Assembly (NCBI GenBank): GCA_031283155.1
Contig: JAITCI010000085.1
Location: forward strand, 1-51,850
DNA: 51,850 nt
Reading direction: 5' to 3'
Source of the DNA: Spirochaetota bacterium
GTDB lineage: Bacteria; Spirochaetota; JAGLSM01; JAKPMW01
Shown: positions 1-8,008 of the stretch, in pieces
Numbering within the stretch: the first letter of the stretch is position 1
Layout of the letters: the number at the start of each line of letters is the position of its first letter
The notes under the pieces: generated by a model
What the model saw: the letters and a program-made list of their open reading frames with translations, nothing else
Told to the model about the DNA's origin: nothing
Database searches by the model: none
Made by a program: the position numbers and the translations under genes

Positions 1-137
1 CATTTGAGATTGGCGCTTGTCTTCAGAATCGCGAAGCCTTTCGGGAGAAGGAAATTGCGCCCGTCGCCGTTGGCGACTTCCTTGATATCCCCCTCTTCCC
101 CAAGTCCGCTTATATCTGCCTTCAGGATCACTTCCAT
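1..137 (-). CDS. rplI: 50S ribosomal protein L9, N-terminal part (runs off the window)
   Basis: L9 binds 23S rRNA at the base of the L1 stalk. Only the first 45 codons are present; the gene continues past the left edge. Translation starts at the ATG complementary to 135-137 and reads MEVILKADISGLGEEGDIKE, followed by a segment with NFLLPKG, the conserved L9 N-terminal rRNA-binding domain. It is the last visible gene of the minus-strand run rpsF-ssb-rpsR-rplI, a common bacterial order, and lies 31 bases after the rpsR stop. Identification is secure from motif and context; the C-terminal domain cannot be assessed. Confidence 0.93.
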   Translation of the reverse strand, partial: MEVILKADISGLGEEGDIKEVANGDGRNFLLPKGFAILKTSANLK

Positions 138-168
138 AATAGTATTCGCTCCTTTGTTCTTTTGTGTT

Positions 169-579
169 TTACCGATCAGTAAAGGGGAGAAGCGCCACAG
201 CCCGTGCGCGGTTGATCGCGGTCGCGAGAAGCCGTTGATGCTTTGCGCAGGTGCCGGTGATACGGCGGGGCAGGATCTTCCCGTGCTCCGTGATGGAGCG
301 CCGGAGCATATCCGTATTTTTGTAGTCGATTTCCTTTATTTTTTTGGAGCAAAAATGGCAGAGCTTTTTGCGGAAGAATTTTTTCTTGCCGTTGCCCTTG
401 CCGTGTTCTCCCCTGTCGCCGCCGTCCCTGTCGGATGAATTCCGATCACGGTTATAGCCTCTGTCGCGGCCATAGCTTCTTTCGCGGCCGGATGATTCCG
501 CGCGCGGAGTATGTGTGTCTTGCCCTTCCCGCGCAGGCGCGGCGGTTTCCGCCGGGTTTGTCATTTCTTTATTGTCCAT
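169..579 (-). CDS. rpsR: 30S ribosomal protein S18 with a long N-terminal extension
   Basis: S18 pairs with S6 on the platform of the small subunit. The conserved core is residues ~66-136 and includes [17 protein letters not shown] and [10 protein letters not shown], followed by the standard AKHQR region. The Cys pairs (CHFC and the later TGTC) suggest the zinc-binding form. The protein has 136 residues where most S18 have about 75-90. The extra ~65 N-terminal residues are low-complexity Arg/Asp/Gly-rich (repeats like [13 protein letters not shown]) and likely disordered. It follows ssb by 23 bases in the ribosomal operon. A shorter protein starting near the core is possible, but no internal ATG with a good ribosome binding site is evident. 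Confidence 0.95.
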   Translation of the reverse strand: MDNKEMTNPAETAAPAREGQDTHTPRAESSGRERSYGRDRGYNRDRNSSDRDGGDRGEHGKGNGKKKFFRKKLCHFCSKKIKEIDYKNTDMLRRSITEHGKILPRRITGTCAKHQRLLATAINRARAVALLPFTDR

Positions 580-602
580 AAACTCAACTCTCCTTCGATT
601 TG

Positions 603-1100
603 TTAAAATGGAACGTCATTTTCTTCCATGGGTGATTCATCGAGATACTGCGCGTCATCGTCGGTGTATCCGCCCTGATCGCCCTGCCAGGAGGATCGAT
701 TTTGCCCCCCCGCAGGACTCGCGGGCGGCCGGGAATCGTATCCCGCATCGCGTGCCGACTCGGCGCGGTTTCCAATCAGGATAACCGAAGAGGCGGAAAT
801 CTCAACCACATCGCGCTGTTGCCCCTCCTGCGTGGTATAGCGTCTCTGCGAGAGCCGGCCCTCAATGGCCACCTTTTGCCCCTTTTTGAGCCGCGGGGCG
901 ACCGCTTCCGCGAGTTTGCCCCAGTAGACAATGTTGAAATATTCGGTAATCTCTTTCAACTGTCCGCCCGGATCCTTATAGCTGCGGTTCATGGCCACAG
1001 AAAAGGTGAGGCGCGCGTTTCCATTGGAGGCGTAGCGCAGATCGGCGTCGCGGGTTAAATTGCCGCCCACGAGAACAATATGGTTGATCGTGAATGCCAT
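603..1100 (-). CDS. ssb: Single-stranded DNA-binding protein
   Basis: SSB coats single-stranded DNA during replication and repair and recruits partners through its acidic tail. Residues 1 to ~110 form the OB fold ([19 protein letters not shown], then [11 protein letters not shown] and [12 protein letters not shown]). A Gly/Gln/Pro-rich linker follows, and the protein ends in the conserved tip ENDVPF. The length, 165 residues, is normal. It sits between rpsF and rpsR, 5 bases after rpsF, as in many bacteria, so it is co-transcribed with ribosomal proteins from the promoter upstream of rpsF. Confidence 0.97.
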   Translation of the reverse strand: MAFTINHIVLVGGNLTRDADLRYASNGNARLTFSVAMNRSYKDPGGQLKEITEYFNIVYWGKLAEAVAPRLKKGQKVAIEGRLSQRRYTTQEGQQRDVVEISASSVILIGNRAESARDAGYDSRPPASPAGGQNRSSWQGDQGGYTDDDAQYLDESPMEENDVPF

Positions 1101-1105
1101 ATCGT

Positions 1106-1387
1106 CTACGCCTCCTGGCGTATGATAAGGTGGCGCAGGAGACCCTCCTTGATACCGAACTCCTTGCGCAGAACCGCTATGGCTTGCGTGTCGATGGAGA
1201 AGCGGTACAACACATATTTGCCCTCATTGCGCTTGCGTATCACATACGCAAGCCTTTTTACGCCCAGATCCTCGCGGTTGACGTCGACAGCGCCATTTTC
1301 TTTCAGTATGGCTTCGACCATGGCCGTCGTGCCGCTGTCCCCTGTTAATTTGGGGTCAAAAACACACATTAACTCGTACTTTTGCAT
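1106..1387 (-). CDS. rpsF: 30S ribosomal protein S6
   Basis: S6 forms a heterodimer with S18 on the 30S platform. The 93-residue protein begins MQKYELMCVFDPKL and carries GVKRLAYVIRKRNEGKYVLY, typical of the S6 ferredoxin-like fold. A strong ribosome binding site (AGGGAGGAATA) precedes the ATG. It is the first gene of the operon rpsF-ssb-rpsR-rplI, preceded by a predicted promoter and leader hairpin. Confidence 0.96.
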   Translation of the reverse strand: MQKYELMCVFDPKLTGDSGTTAMVEAILKENGAVDVNREDLGVKRLAYVIRKRNEGKYVLYRFSIDTQAIAVLRKEFGIKEGLLRHLIIRQEA

Positions 1388-1410
1388 TATTCCTCCCTGT
1401 GGGGTAGAGT

Positions 1411-1452
1411 CTACATCCCCGTCTCATTCGCGGGGATAGAGAGTAGGTGTAG
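1411..1452 (-). promoter_or_regulatory. Leader hairpin upstream of rpsF (possible S6:S18 autoregulatory site)
   Basis: On the minus strand CTACA (1452-1448) can pair with TGTAG (1415-1411), and TCCCCG with CGGGGA (1436-1431 and 1421-1416), leaving an 11-base one-sided bulge and a 9-base loop. The element lies between the promoter and the rpsF ribosome binding site. Leaders upstream of rpsF that bind the S6:S18 complex are known in bacteria; assigning this hairpin to that class is inference from position, since I could not match the consensus base by base. Confidence 0.4.
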
Positions 1453-1455
1453 ATT

Positions 1456-1485
1456 AAAATACAGGTTATCACGCCCGGGAGTCAA
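1456..1485 (-). promoter_or_regulatory. Sigma-70-type promoter of the rpsF operon
   Basis: On the minus strand a -35 box TTGACT (1485-1480) is followed after 18 bases by a -10 box TATTTT (1461-1456). The start of transcription would fall near 1449, about 60 bases before the rpsF ATG. Confidence 0.55.
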
Positions 1486-1532
1486 ATTCTTACTCTTTCC
1501 GCAGGATGTCAGCCGTATATTTTCTGTCGGGT

Positions 1533-2198
1533 ATGGACGCATTGCTCTCGATCTATACAGACCTTTTCGCGCTCTATGGACCGCAGGGCTGGTGGCCTCT
1601 CGGGAAGGGGTATCACCCGGGTGATTATTCCCCGCCTCGGGCAAAGGCAGGTATATTTGAGGTGTACTTGGGTGCCGTACTCACGCAAAACAGTTCCTGG
1701 AATGGCGCAAGCATGGCGATTGGGGAACTGAAACGGCGATCCTGCATAAGCGCCTCCGCGTTGCTTGCGCTTCCCGCAGAGGAACTGGAACAGGCGATAC
1801 GCCCCGCGCGGTACTGGAAGCAAAAGGCGCGGTATCTTCGCGGGCTTGCGGAATTTTTTATGGCGCTTCGCGGACGGATCCCGAGTCGGGAAGAGCTTCT
1901 GGCGCAAAAGGGGATTGGGCAGGAGACGGCGGACTCCATTTTATTGTACGCCTATCATCAGCCTGTCTTTGTGGTGGATACCTATACGCGCCGGTTTTTT
2001 GCCGCGCTTGGAATACTGACGGGCAGGGAAAGCTATGCGGAGATCCAAAATATGTTTATGAACGCGCTTCCGCGCGATGCGGCGCTCTTTAATGAATATC
2101 ACGCGCTCATCGTTCGCCACGCGCGCGCGTATTACAGCAGAAAACCCCATGGGGTCGGCGATCCGCTGGGATCAAAACACAGCGAAAGCGAGGCATAG
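1533..2198 (+). CDS. Endonuclease III-like HhH-GPD DNA glycosylase, apparently without an Fe-S cluster
   Basis: A base-excision repair glycosylase of the HhH-GPD superfamily. The start at 1533 gives MDALLSIYTDLFALYGPQGW, the usual beginning of this subfamily; an upstream ATG at 1506 is also open. The core holds VYLGAVLTQNSSWN, the hairpin-helix-hairpin QKGIGQETADSIL and the catalytic-aspartate segment VVDTYTRRFFAALG. The Lys found in bifunctional EndoIII hairpins is not present at the equivalent place, which suggests glycosylase-only chemistry. The C-terminus ends HARAYYSRKPHGVGDPLG without the four cysteines that normally follow, so the cluster loop seems lost. Its stop is one base before the mvaS start, so it is probably translationally coupled to the mevalonate operon. 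Confidence 0.8.
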   Translation: MDALLSIYTDLFALYGPQGWWPLGKGYHPGDYSPPRAKAGIFEVYLGAVLTQNSSWNGASMAIGELKRRSCISASALLALPAEELEQAIRPARYWKQKARYLRGLAEFFMALRGRIPSREELLAQKGIGQETADSILLYAYHQPVFVVDTYTRRFFAALGILTGRESYAEIQNMFMNALPRDAALFNEYHALIVRHARAYYSRKPHGVGDPLGSKHSESEA

Positions 2199-2199
2199 A

Positions 2200-3486
2200 G
2201 TGAGCGAAGCCGCCCTGCCGGGAATCAGCGATATCGCGGTTTATCTTCCGCGATTTTCAATAGACATTGCTTCCATTGTCGCGGCTCGGGTAGCCGAGGA
2301 CGCGGCCGGCGGAGAGAAGTATCTGCGCGCGCAGGAGTCGACCGGACAAAAGAGTATGCGTTTTCCCGAATCCTGGGAAGACAGCGCGACCATGGCCGCC
2401 GAGGCGGCGCGCGCGCTCTTTGACGCGAACCCGGGGATGGCGCAAAGCCTGCGCTATCTCATGGTCGGGACGGAAACCGGACTCGATCACTCCAAGCCGC
2501 TCTCGGCCTGGGTGCAGGGGATGCTTGATCGGATCGGACACGAACTCGCCGGGAATCTTTTGTCGGCGCAAACCCAGCACGCCTGCGCCGGCGGAAGCGT
2601 CGCGCTCTTTTCCGTCGCCGCCCAGCTGGCTCTTGCGGGGCGCGCGCATGAAAACGGCCTCGTGATCTGCTCGGACGTTGCGCGCTATCCGCGCGGTTCC
2701 ACCGCCGAATTAACGCAAGGAGCGGGTGCTGTCGCGCTTTTAGTGCAGCCGGAGGCGCGGCTTGTCGGGCTTGATCTGACAACCTGCGGATTTGCGTCGC
2801 GCGACGTCGATGATTTCTTCAGGCCGCTCGGGAGTGAAGCGGCATACGTGAAGGGGGCGTACTCCATACGCTGCTACCGCGAGGCGTTCGAAGAGGCTTT
2901 TCTTGATCATGCGGCGCGCCGGAGCGCAAGCCCAAAGGAAGTTCTGGAGGGAACGGATATTTTCGTTTTGCACGCGCCCTATTACAGGCTCCCTGTTGAT
3001 TCCCTGCGATGGCTTGTTTCGCGGCAGCTTGCCTGCGACAGCGCAAAGAGCGTCGCCTTTATTCAGGAAAAAGGGTACGAGGATTCCGTGAGCGCCGCCG
3101 CTGTGGCCGGGAATCTCTATACCGGATCGCTCTATCTCGCGCTGTTCCGCGCGCTTAAGGGCGCGCATACGCGTTTTGGCAAGGATATCGGCGGCAAGCG
3201 AATTCTCCTTGCCTCCTATGGTTCGGGAAATACAATGGCCGTTTTTTCGGGCGTCGTGGCCGAAGGCGCATACAACGTCATTTCCAGATGGAAAACCCGC
3301 AACCACGAATCCAGTTTCGCGAACGCGAGTCTGGAAATGTATGAGGAGTGGATGCGGCGGGAGAGTCCGGGCATTCCCCTCGATAAAAACGCGCATCCAT
3401 CTGACGAAAGGCTTCCGCGCGAGGGTGCCTTCTATCTCAGGAATATTCGTGAGGACGGGTATCGCGAGTATGGGATCAAGAGCTAG
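2200..3486 (+). CDS. mvaS: Hydroxymethylglutaryl-CoA synthase
   Basis: Condenses acetyl-CoA with acetoacetyl-CoA to HMG-CoA, the first committed step of the mevalonate route to isoprenoids. Residues fitting the catalytic triad are Glu92 (GTETGLDHSK), Cys129 (HACAGGS) and His258 (LHAPYY). GNLYTGSLYLAL and ASYGSGNTM near the C-terminus are also family motifs. I chose the GTG at 2200 because GAGG lies 7 bases upstream and the N-terminus (ISDIAVYLPRF) then matches the family; an in-frame ATG at 2077 would lie deep in the preceding gene. 428 residues is a little long. It overlaps the next gene, fni, by 17 bases. Confidence 0.93.
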   Translation: MSEAALPGISDIAVYLPRFSIDIASIVAARVAEDAAGGEKYLRAQESTGQKSMRFPESWEDSATMAAEAARALFDANPGMAQSLRYLMVGTETGLDHSKPLSAWVQGMLDRIGHELAGNLLSAQTQHACAGGSVALFSVAAQLALAGRAHENGLVICSDVARYPRGSTAELTQGAGAVALLVQPEARLVGLDLTTCGFASRDVDDFFRPLGSEAAYVKGAYSIRCYREAFEEAFLDHAARRSASPKEVLEGTDIFVLHAPYYRLPVDSLRWLVSRQLACDSAKSVAFIQEKGYEDSVSAAAVAGNLYTGSLYLALFRALKGAHTRFGKDIGGKRILLASYGSGNTMAVFSGVVAEGAYNVISRWKTRNHESSFANASLEMYEEWMRRESPGIPLDKNAHPSDERLPREGAFYLRNIREDGYREYGIKS

Positions 3487-4597
3487 TAAGCGGAATACGA
3501 TCACCGTTCGCAAAAAAAGGCACCTTGAGGTCTGCCTGCGCGAAAAAAATTTCCGGATCGAGGATGTACGCGGCGCGGGGTTCGGCGCTATCCACTTTGT
3601 GCATGAGTGCCTTCCGGAGATCAATGCCGACGGGATCGACACCGGCGTTGAATTTCTCGGCAAGAAGCTCTCGTTCCCATTTCTCATTTCCTGTATAACC
3701 GGCGGCACTCTGGACGGTTCCCCGTTAAATATCTCGCTTGCCGGGGCGGCGCAGCGCGCGCGTGTCGCTTTTGGTCTGGGATCCATGCGCATCCTCTTTC
3801 ATGAACCGAAGGCATATAAGGATTTTGCTGTGCGCTCCCTTGCGCCGGACGTTCCTCTGCTCGCGAATATCGGCGCGGCGCAGCTTGCGGAATTCGCGCC
3901 CCTGCGCATTCTGGAGGCTGCGCAGAGTCTGGACGCGGACGCGCTCGTGGTACATCTCAATCCCGGGCAGGAGATCGCGCAGACCGGTGGGGACGTTGAT
4001 TTTCGCGGCGTCATGGACGCGATCTCGGCGCTGATAGAACTGAACAGGCTGCCCATAATTATAAAGGAAACCGGTCATGGTATTCGTCCGCGCCGCGCGC
4101 GGGATCTCCTGGCGCGCGGGGCAGCCTGGGTTGACCTTGCCGGCGCAGGCGGCACGGATTTTTTGCAGGTGGAACTCGCTTGTCGCGAAGAAGGCTCTCC
4201 GGATCAGATCGCCAATCCCTTTGCGTCCTGGGGTCTGCCCACGGCGCTCATTCTGGCCGCGCTCCGCGTCCAGCGTTCTCCGGGAGATCGGCGGGAAGCC
4301 ATGCCGGTTATCGCCTCGGGCGGACTCAGGAATGGGCTGGATCTCGCGAAGTCCCTTGCCCTCGGCGCGGGGCTTGGCGGGATGGCGCTTCCGCTCGCGC
4401 GCGCCTGCGCAGAGCGCGGGGAAGAGGGGATTACCGGAGTATTGGATCGCATCCACCATGAACTCATCATGGCCATGTTTCTGACGGGTTCGCGTACCAT
4501 TCCGTCTCTTCGCCGCGCCGATTTATATTACGACGCCGATTTTACCGCCCTGCTTCAGGGCTTGCTTGCCGCCGAGGAAGGGTATGCGCATGGGTGA
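3470..4597 (+). CDS. fni: Type 2 isopentenyl-diphosphate delta-isomerase (FMN-dependent)
   Basis: Interconverts isopentenyl diphosphate and dimethylallyl diphosphate using reduced FMN. Family signatures are in order: RKKRHLEVCL, FLISCITGGT, LLANIGAAQL, VVHLNPGQE, IIKETGHGI, VDLAGAGGTDF, SWGLPTALIL and ASGGLRNGLDLAKSLALGA. The start at 3470 gives 375 residues, close to the family norm, and overlaps the mvaS stop by 17 bases, implying translational coupling. It sits between mvaS and mvaA. Borrelia also uses a type 2 isomerase with a mevalonate pathway, which fits a spirochaete. Confidence 0.95.
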   Translation: MGSRASKRNTITVRKKRHLEVCLREKNFRIEDVRGAGFGAIHFVHECLPEINADGIDTGVEFLGKKLSFPFLISCITGGTLDGSPLNISLAGAAQRARVAFGLGSMRILFHEPKAYKDFAVRSLAPDVPLLANIGAAQLAEFAPLRILEAAQSLDADALVVHLNPGQEIAQTGGDVDFRGVMDAISALIELNRLPIIIKETGHGIRPRRARDLLARGAAWVDLAGAGGTDFLQVELACREEGSPDQIANPFASWGLPTALILAALRVQRSPGDRREAMPVIASGGLRNGLDLAKSLALGAGLGGMALPLARACAERGEEGITGVLDRIHHELIMAMFLTGSRTIPSLRRADLYYDADFTALLQGLLAAEEGYAHG

Positions 4598-5762
4598 AGA
4601 CGGCAGGAAAGAGCGGCTGGCGCATCTTGGGCGCGAAGAGCGCCGCCGTCTCCTCTGTTCGGAACATCCGGATCTGGCGGACTCGCTTGCGCGCGCCGAG
4701 GATCCCGCGCTGCTCTCCGATCTCAGCGAAAAGATGATTGAAAATTCAATATCCTTTTTTGCCCTGCCCTTTGGTGTCGCTGAAAATTTTCTGATCGACG
4801 CCGCCGCGCTCTCTGTCCCCATGGTAACCGAAGAACCCTCGGTGGTGGCGGCGGCCTCGTTTGCGGCGGGGCTGATCCGCCTGGGCGGCGGGTTTACGAC
4901 CGAGGCGAAGGAGGCGGAACTCGCGGCGCAGGTTTTTTTGGAGCAGGTTCCCGAAACATTCTGTCAAAACGGGCTTGATCAAGCGGAGCGCGAGGCTCTG
5001 GACGCGCAGCTTGGCGCTCTTGCCGGACAGGTATTGCCTTCGCTTATCGCGCGCGGCGGCGGGTTTGCGGGCAGCAGCATAAGCGCGCTTTCCGGAATTC
5101 CCGGAGTGGTGCGCGCAGATCTGCGTCTTCGGGTCTGCGACGCCATGGGCGCAAATATGGCCAACACCTTCGCCGAGGCCGCGCGCAAGCTGCTCGAGGA
5201 TCGCACGGGGGGGCGGGCGCTCGCCGCCATCCTCACGAACGAGTGCGCCCTGCGGCTTGCCGAGGCGCGTTTCTCCCTGCCGGTGAAGCTCCTGCGCCGC
5301 GCGGGACAGAAGGGCGAAGAGATCGCGCGCAGGCTTATGCTCCTGTCCGAGGTTGCGCATCATGATCGCGCGCGCGCGATCACCGCGAATAAAGGGGTGA
5401 TGAACGGTATCACCGCGCTCGCGCTTGCGACCGGCAATGACACCCGCGCCGTTGAAGCGGCGGCTCATGCCTGGGCCTCGCGAAGCGGGCGCTATCTTCC
5501 GCTCACGCGCTACGGATTGGATCGGGGGCGTCTTACCGGGGAGATCATTCTGCCCCTGCCTCTGGCATCGGCAAGCAGCATGGCCGGGCTGCATCCGGGC
5601 GCTCTGTTTTCTCTTTCGCTCCTGGGGAGTCCATCCGCGCCCCGCCTGGCCGCGATAGCCGCCGCTCTGGGACTCGCGCAAAACCTCGCGGCGCTGCTGG
5701 CATTGGTGGGGGAGGGTATCCAGGCCGGGCATATGCGGCTGCATACGCGGCGAACGCCGTAA
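4590..5762 (+). CDS. mvaA: Hydroxymethylglutaryl-CoA reductase, class II
   Basis: Reduces HMG-CoA to mevalonate. Class II signatures: ISFFALPFGVAENFLIDA, TEEPSVVAAASFAA, the dinucleotide-binding motif DAMGANMANT, AILTNECALRLAEA, NKGVMNGITALALATGNDTR (the Asp after ATGN is catalytic) and the C-terminal GIQAGHMRLH with the catalytic His. The ATG at 4590 lies 8 bases after GAGGAAGG and gives 390 residues; an ATG at 4584 is too close to that site. It overlaps the fni stop by 8 bases. It is followed by an unusual hairpin-rich gap before mvaD. Confidence 0.95.
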   Translation: MGEDGRKERLAHLGREERRRLLCSEHPDLADSLARAEDPALLSDLSEKMIENSISFFALPFGVAENFLIDAAALSVPMVTEEPSVVAAASFAAGLIRLGGGFTTEAKEAELAAQVFLEQVPETFCQNGLDQAEREALDAQLGALAGQVLPSLIARGGGFAGSSISALSGIPGVVRADLRLRVCDAMGANMANTFAEAARKLLEDRTGGRALAAILTNECALRLAEARFSLPVKLLRRAGQKGEEIARRLMLLSEVAHHDRARAITANKGVMNGITALALATGNDTRAVEAAAHAWASRSGRYLPLTRYGLDRGRLTGEIILPLPLASASSMAGLHPGALFSLSLLGSPSAPRLAAIAAALGLAQNLAALLALVGEGIQAGHMRLHTRRTP

Positions 5763-6142
5763 ACCCGGGAAAGCTCGCGCTCCCGTTGGATACAGCAGCG
5801 CAGATCTACGCAAACTCCGGACGCCGTTCCCTGAATCAACAGCAGGCATACGCATACAAAACAGCCGCGTGTGGCCGTACAACACAAGCAGCAGCGGTAC
5901 GTACAGGATCGCGTATAACAGTTCCAGTACGCCGCCCACATAAGGCGCATTTCAAAGAGTCACGCGAACGCCTCGGCTCGCGAGAGCCGGGGCGTTTACA
6001 CGACGTAAACACTCCGCGCTCGACAGGATGTCGGAAAAGTGTTTATGCCCTGTGGGGTACGGGACGTCTTTCGTTTCTGCGCGCCGCTATTATGATCCAT
6101 GCGTAGCTTTATGGATGACCGCCGCAAAAATGGATATGCCGA
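5763..6142. other. 380-base intergenic region with stacked hairpins
   Basis: No convincing gene. A 13-bp stem with a GCGA tetraloop lies at 5967-5996 (AACGCCTCGGCTC against GAGCCGGGGCGTT) and may act as a terminator after mvaA. It is followed by GTTTAC-acgac-GTAAAC (5994-6010) and CGACA-GGA-TGTCG (6021-6033). The last shares GACAGGATGTC with the repeat in the D-aminoacylase gene at 27437-27447, and GCCCTGTGGG (6048-6057) also recurs there as 27539-27548. On the minus strand 5850-5939 reads as a short hydrophobic stretch (MGGVLELLYAILYVPLLLVL), perhaps a decayed membrane gene; it has no independent stop or family match. Confidence 0.5.
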
Positions 6143-7135
6143 ATGAATTCCTCCTCTGTCACAGTCCGCGCAGCCCCAAGCCTCGCCCTCATTAAATACT
6201 GGGGAAAAGCGAATGGGAGCGAGCCGCCTAATCGTCCGGCGACGAGCAGCATCGCCGTCAGTCTGGAGGGGTTGTACAGCGAGGCGCGCGTAACGTCGGC
6301 GGAGAATCGCGACTGCGTAATCCTCGATGGGCGCGAGATGGACGGCAGGCGCTACGCCGCTTTTTTTGAGAATATCCGCGCCTGCCTGGACGTAAAACAC
6401 TTTTACGAATGTATATGCAGGAATAATTTCCCGAGCGCCGCCGGACTCGCGAGTTCATCGTCAGGTTTCGCGGCATTGGCTGCGGGCTGCGCGCGGCTCT
6501 CCAGTCTGCTTCTTGAAAAACCAACGCCGGATTTGCGGACGCTTTCCGCGTTGGCGCGCGTGGGTTCGGCTTCGGCTGCGCGCGCGGTCTATCCGGGCTT
6601 TGTGATCCTGAAGGCGAACGCCGAGGCGGCTCTGCCTCTGTACGCTCCCGATTTCTGGCCGGAGCTGCGCGTGATTGTGGCGCGGATCAGCGATGAGGCA
6701 AAGCCGCGCTCGTCGCGCGACGCAATGGAACATACGCGCGCGACGAGCCCATATTACCCGGCATGGCTGCGGGACAGCCGCGCGCTTTTCACCCGCGCGC
6801 TCGCAGCGCTGGAGAGGCGCGATCTCGCGCAGCTTGGCCCCCTCATTCGCGCGAGTACCTATCGTATGTTTGGAAGTATTCTGGCCGCTGATCCCGTTAT
6901 CATATATTGGAAGCCCTTAACGCTCGCGCTTCTGGAGCAGCTTGAAGAGCTTCGCGGTCAGGGACTCCTGCTTTTTGAAACCATGGACGCCGGACCGCAG
7001 GTCAAGATATTTTGCCTTGAGCGGGAAGCCCGGCAGGCGGTTGCCTCAATTCAAAAGGCGATCCCGGAACTGGCGGATCGGCTTTCCGTGCTTGCGCCCG
7101 GCGGCGGTCTCACCTGGCCGGAACAAGAAACCTGA
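6143..7135 (+). CDS. mvaD: Diphosphomevalonate decarboxylase
   Basis: Converts mevalonate 5-diphosphate to isopentenyl diphosphate with ATP. GHMP-kinase-superfamily features: SLALIKYWGKANG near residue 13, the ATP-binding loop AAGLASSSSGFAALAAG (~residues 98-114), and the C-terminal ETMDAGPQVKIFC containing the catalytic Asp region. 330 residues is the normal length. No strong ribosome binding site is visible before the ATG at 6143. It is separated from mvaA by a 380-base gap, so it may have its own promoter. Mevalonate kinase and phosphomevalonate kinase, needed to make its substrate, are not in the window. Confidence 0.94.
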   Translation: MNSSSVTVRAAPSLALIKYWGKANGSEPPNRPATSSIAVSLEGLYSEARVTSAENRDCVILDGREMDGRRYAAFFENIRACLDVKHFYECICRNNFPSAAGLASSSSGFAALAAGCARLSSLLLEKPTPDLRTLSALARVGSASAARAVYPGFVILKANAEAALPLYAPDFWPELRVIVARISDEAKPRSSRDAMEHTRATSPYYPAWLRDSRALFTRALAALERRDLAQLGPLIRASTYRMFGSILAADPVIIYWKPLTLALLEQLEELRGQGLLLFETMDAGPQVKIFCLEREARQAVASIQKAIPELADRLSVLAPGGGLTWPEQET

Positions 7136-7149
7136 AGAACCGGTATCCA

Positions 7150-7860
7150 TCAGCCAATCTTCGAAATAATATAAAAGCCGCCCAGGAGCAGCACCACAAA
7201 GGCAATCGAAAGCCAGTTGAAGTAGCGGTCGATGAATGTTTTGATGGTCTCTCCAAAAAAATAAATCAGGGCGGATACCGCAAAGAAGCGTATCGAGCGC
7301 CCGAGAACAGAGGCGATGAGAAAAGTCAGAAAAAAACCGGTAAAGTCGGGCATACCCCCGAGTTCCTGTATCCGGGCGACGCCGAAGATCCGGGTAAGCG
7401 CGTCCTCGACCGCCCAGGCGCTTTGCGAATGGCTGAAGAGGGTAGAGGCTGCCACTCCCGCCGAAATGGTAAAGATTTTATAGGGGATGGGGGTGAGCGC
7501 CGCGATGAGTACAGCCCAGAAGTTATAGGCGGCGAAGGTTGCCGCGAGTTTGTTGAAGATCTCGTTTGCGTTGTAAAAATCGACGATAGATTTGCCTACG
7601 CTCTCCCAGAGACCGTAGCCGATATAATAGCCAAGCACACCTCCAAGCACGGAAAAAACCGAACATACGAAGGCATAGCGCCAGGCGCGCTTTGGTTTTC
7701 CGAGGTCAAGCGCGATCAGCAGCACGTCCGGCGGAACGGGGAAAAAGGAAGACTCGGAGAAGGCATTGACGGCCAGCGCCGGGGTACCATAGGGTGTATC
7801 TGCCCAGTGGAGTACCCAGTCGTAGAGTCTGCGGATGATATTTGGCCGTTTTTCGTTCAT
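7150..7860 (-). CDS. YqaA-type VTT-domain (DedA/SNARE-associated) membrane protein
   Basis: An inner-membrane protein of the DedA/VTT superfamily, a group linked to lipid scrambling and envelope homeostasis. Visible motifs: FSESSFFPVPPDVLLIAL, GGVLGYYIGYGLWESVG, ALTPIPYKIFTISAGVA and FLIASVLGRSIRFF, which together match the YqaA branch. About four membrane segments are evident. The protein is 236 residues where the branch usually has about 190-200; the excess is a polar stretch of ~30 residues (around SHSQSAWAVEDALTRIFGVA, with ELGGMPDFTG following) between the TPIP motif and the GRSIRFF helix, a probable in-frame insertion. It is transcribed convergently with mvaD. Confidence 0.85.
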   Translation of the reverse strand: MNEKRPNIIRRLYDWVLHWADTPYGTPALAVNAFSESSFFPVPPDVLLIALDLGKPKRAWRYAFVCSVFSVLGGVLGYYIGYGLWESVGKSIVDFYNANEIFNKLAATFAAYNFWAVLIAALTPIPYKIFTISAGVAASTLFSHSQSAWAVEDALTRIFGVARIQELGGMPDFTGFFLTFLIASVLGRSIRFFAVSALIYFFGETIKTFIDRYFNWLSIAFVVLLLGGFYIISKIG

Positions 7861-8008
7861 GTTTGCCTCTCTGATGGCATCGTGATTGCCGGATAGAAAA
7901 ACAATAACGCCATTTTACCGCTCCGACAATGTATTCACAAAACGCTTCCATTTATTGCAATTTTGTCTCATACTGCTATTCAGAATCCGGAATCATTTGG
8001 AGGCGATT

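Noticed and set aside
2740-3792. 350-codon minus-strand open frame opposite mvaS
   Set aside because: No recognisable domain; antisense to a gene with complete HMG-CoA synthase motifs.
4746-5939. 397-codon minus-strand open frame opposite mvaA
   Set aside because: Sequence is Arg/Gly-rich shadow of a high-GC gene; mvaA on the plus strand has all catalytic motifs. Only its first ~30 codons, outside mvaA, look hydrophobic and are noted with the intergenic gap.
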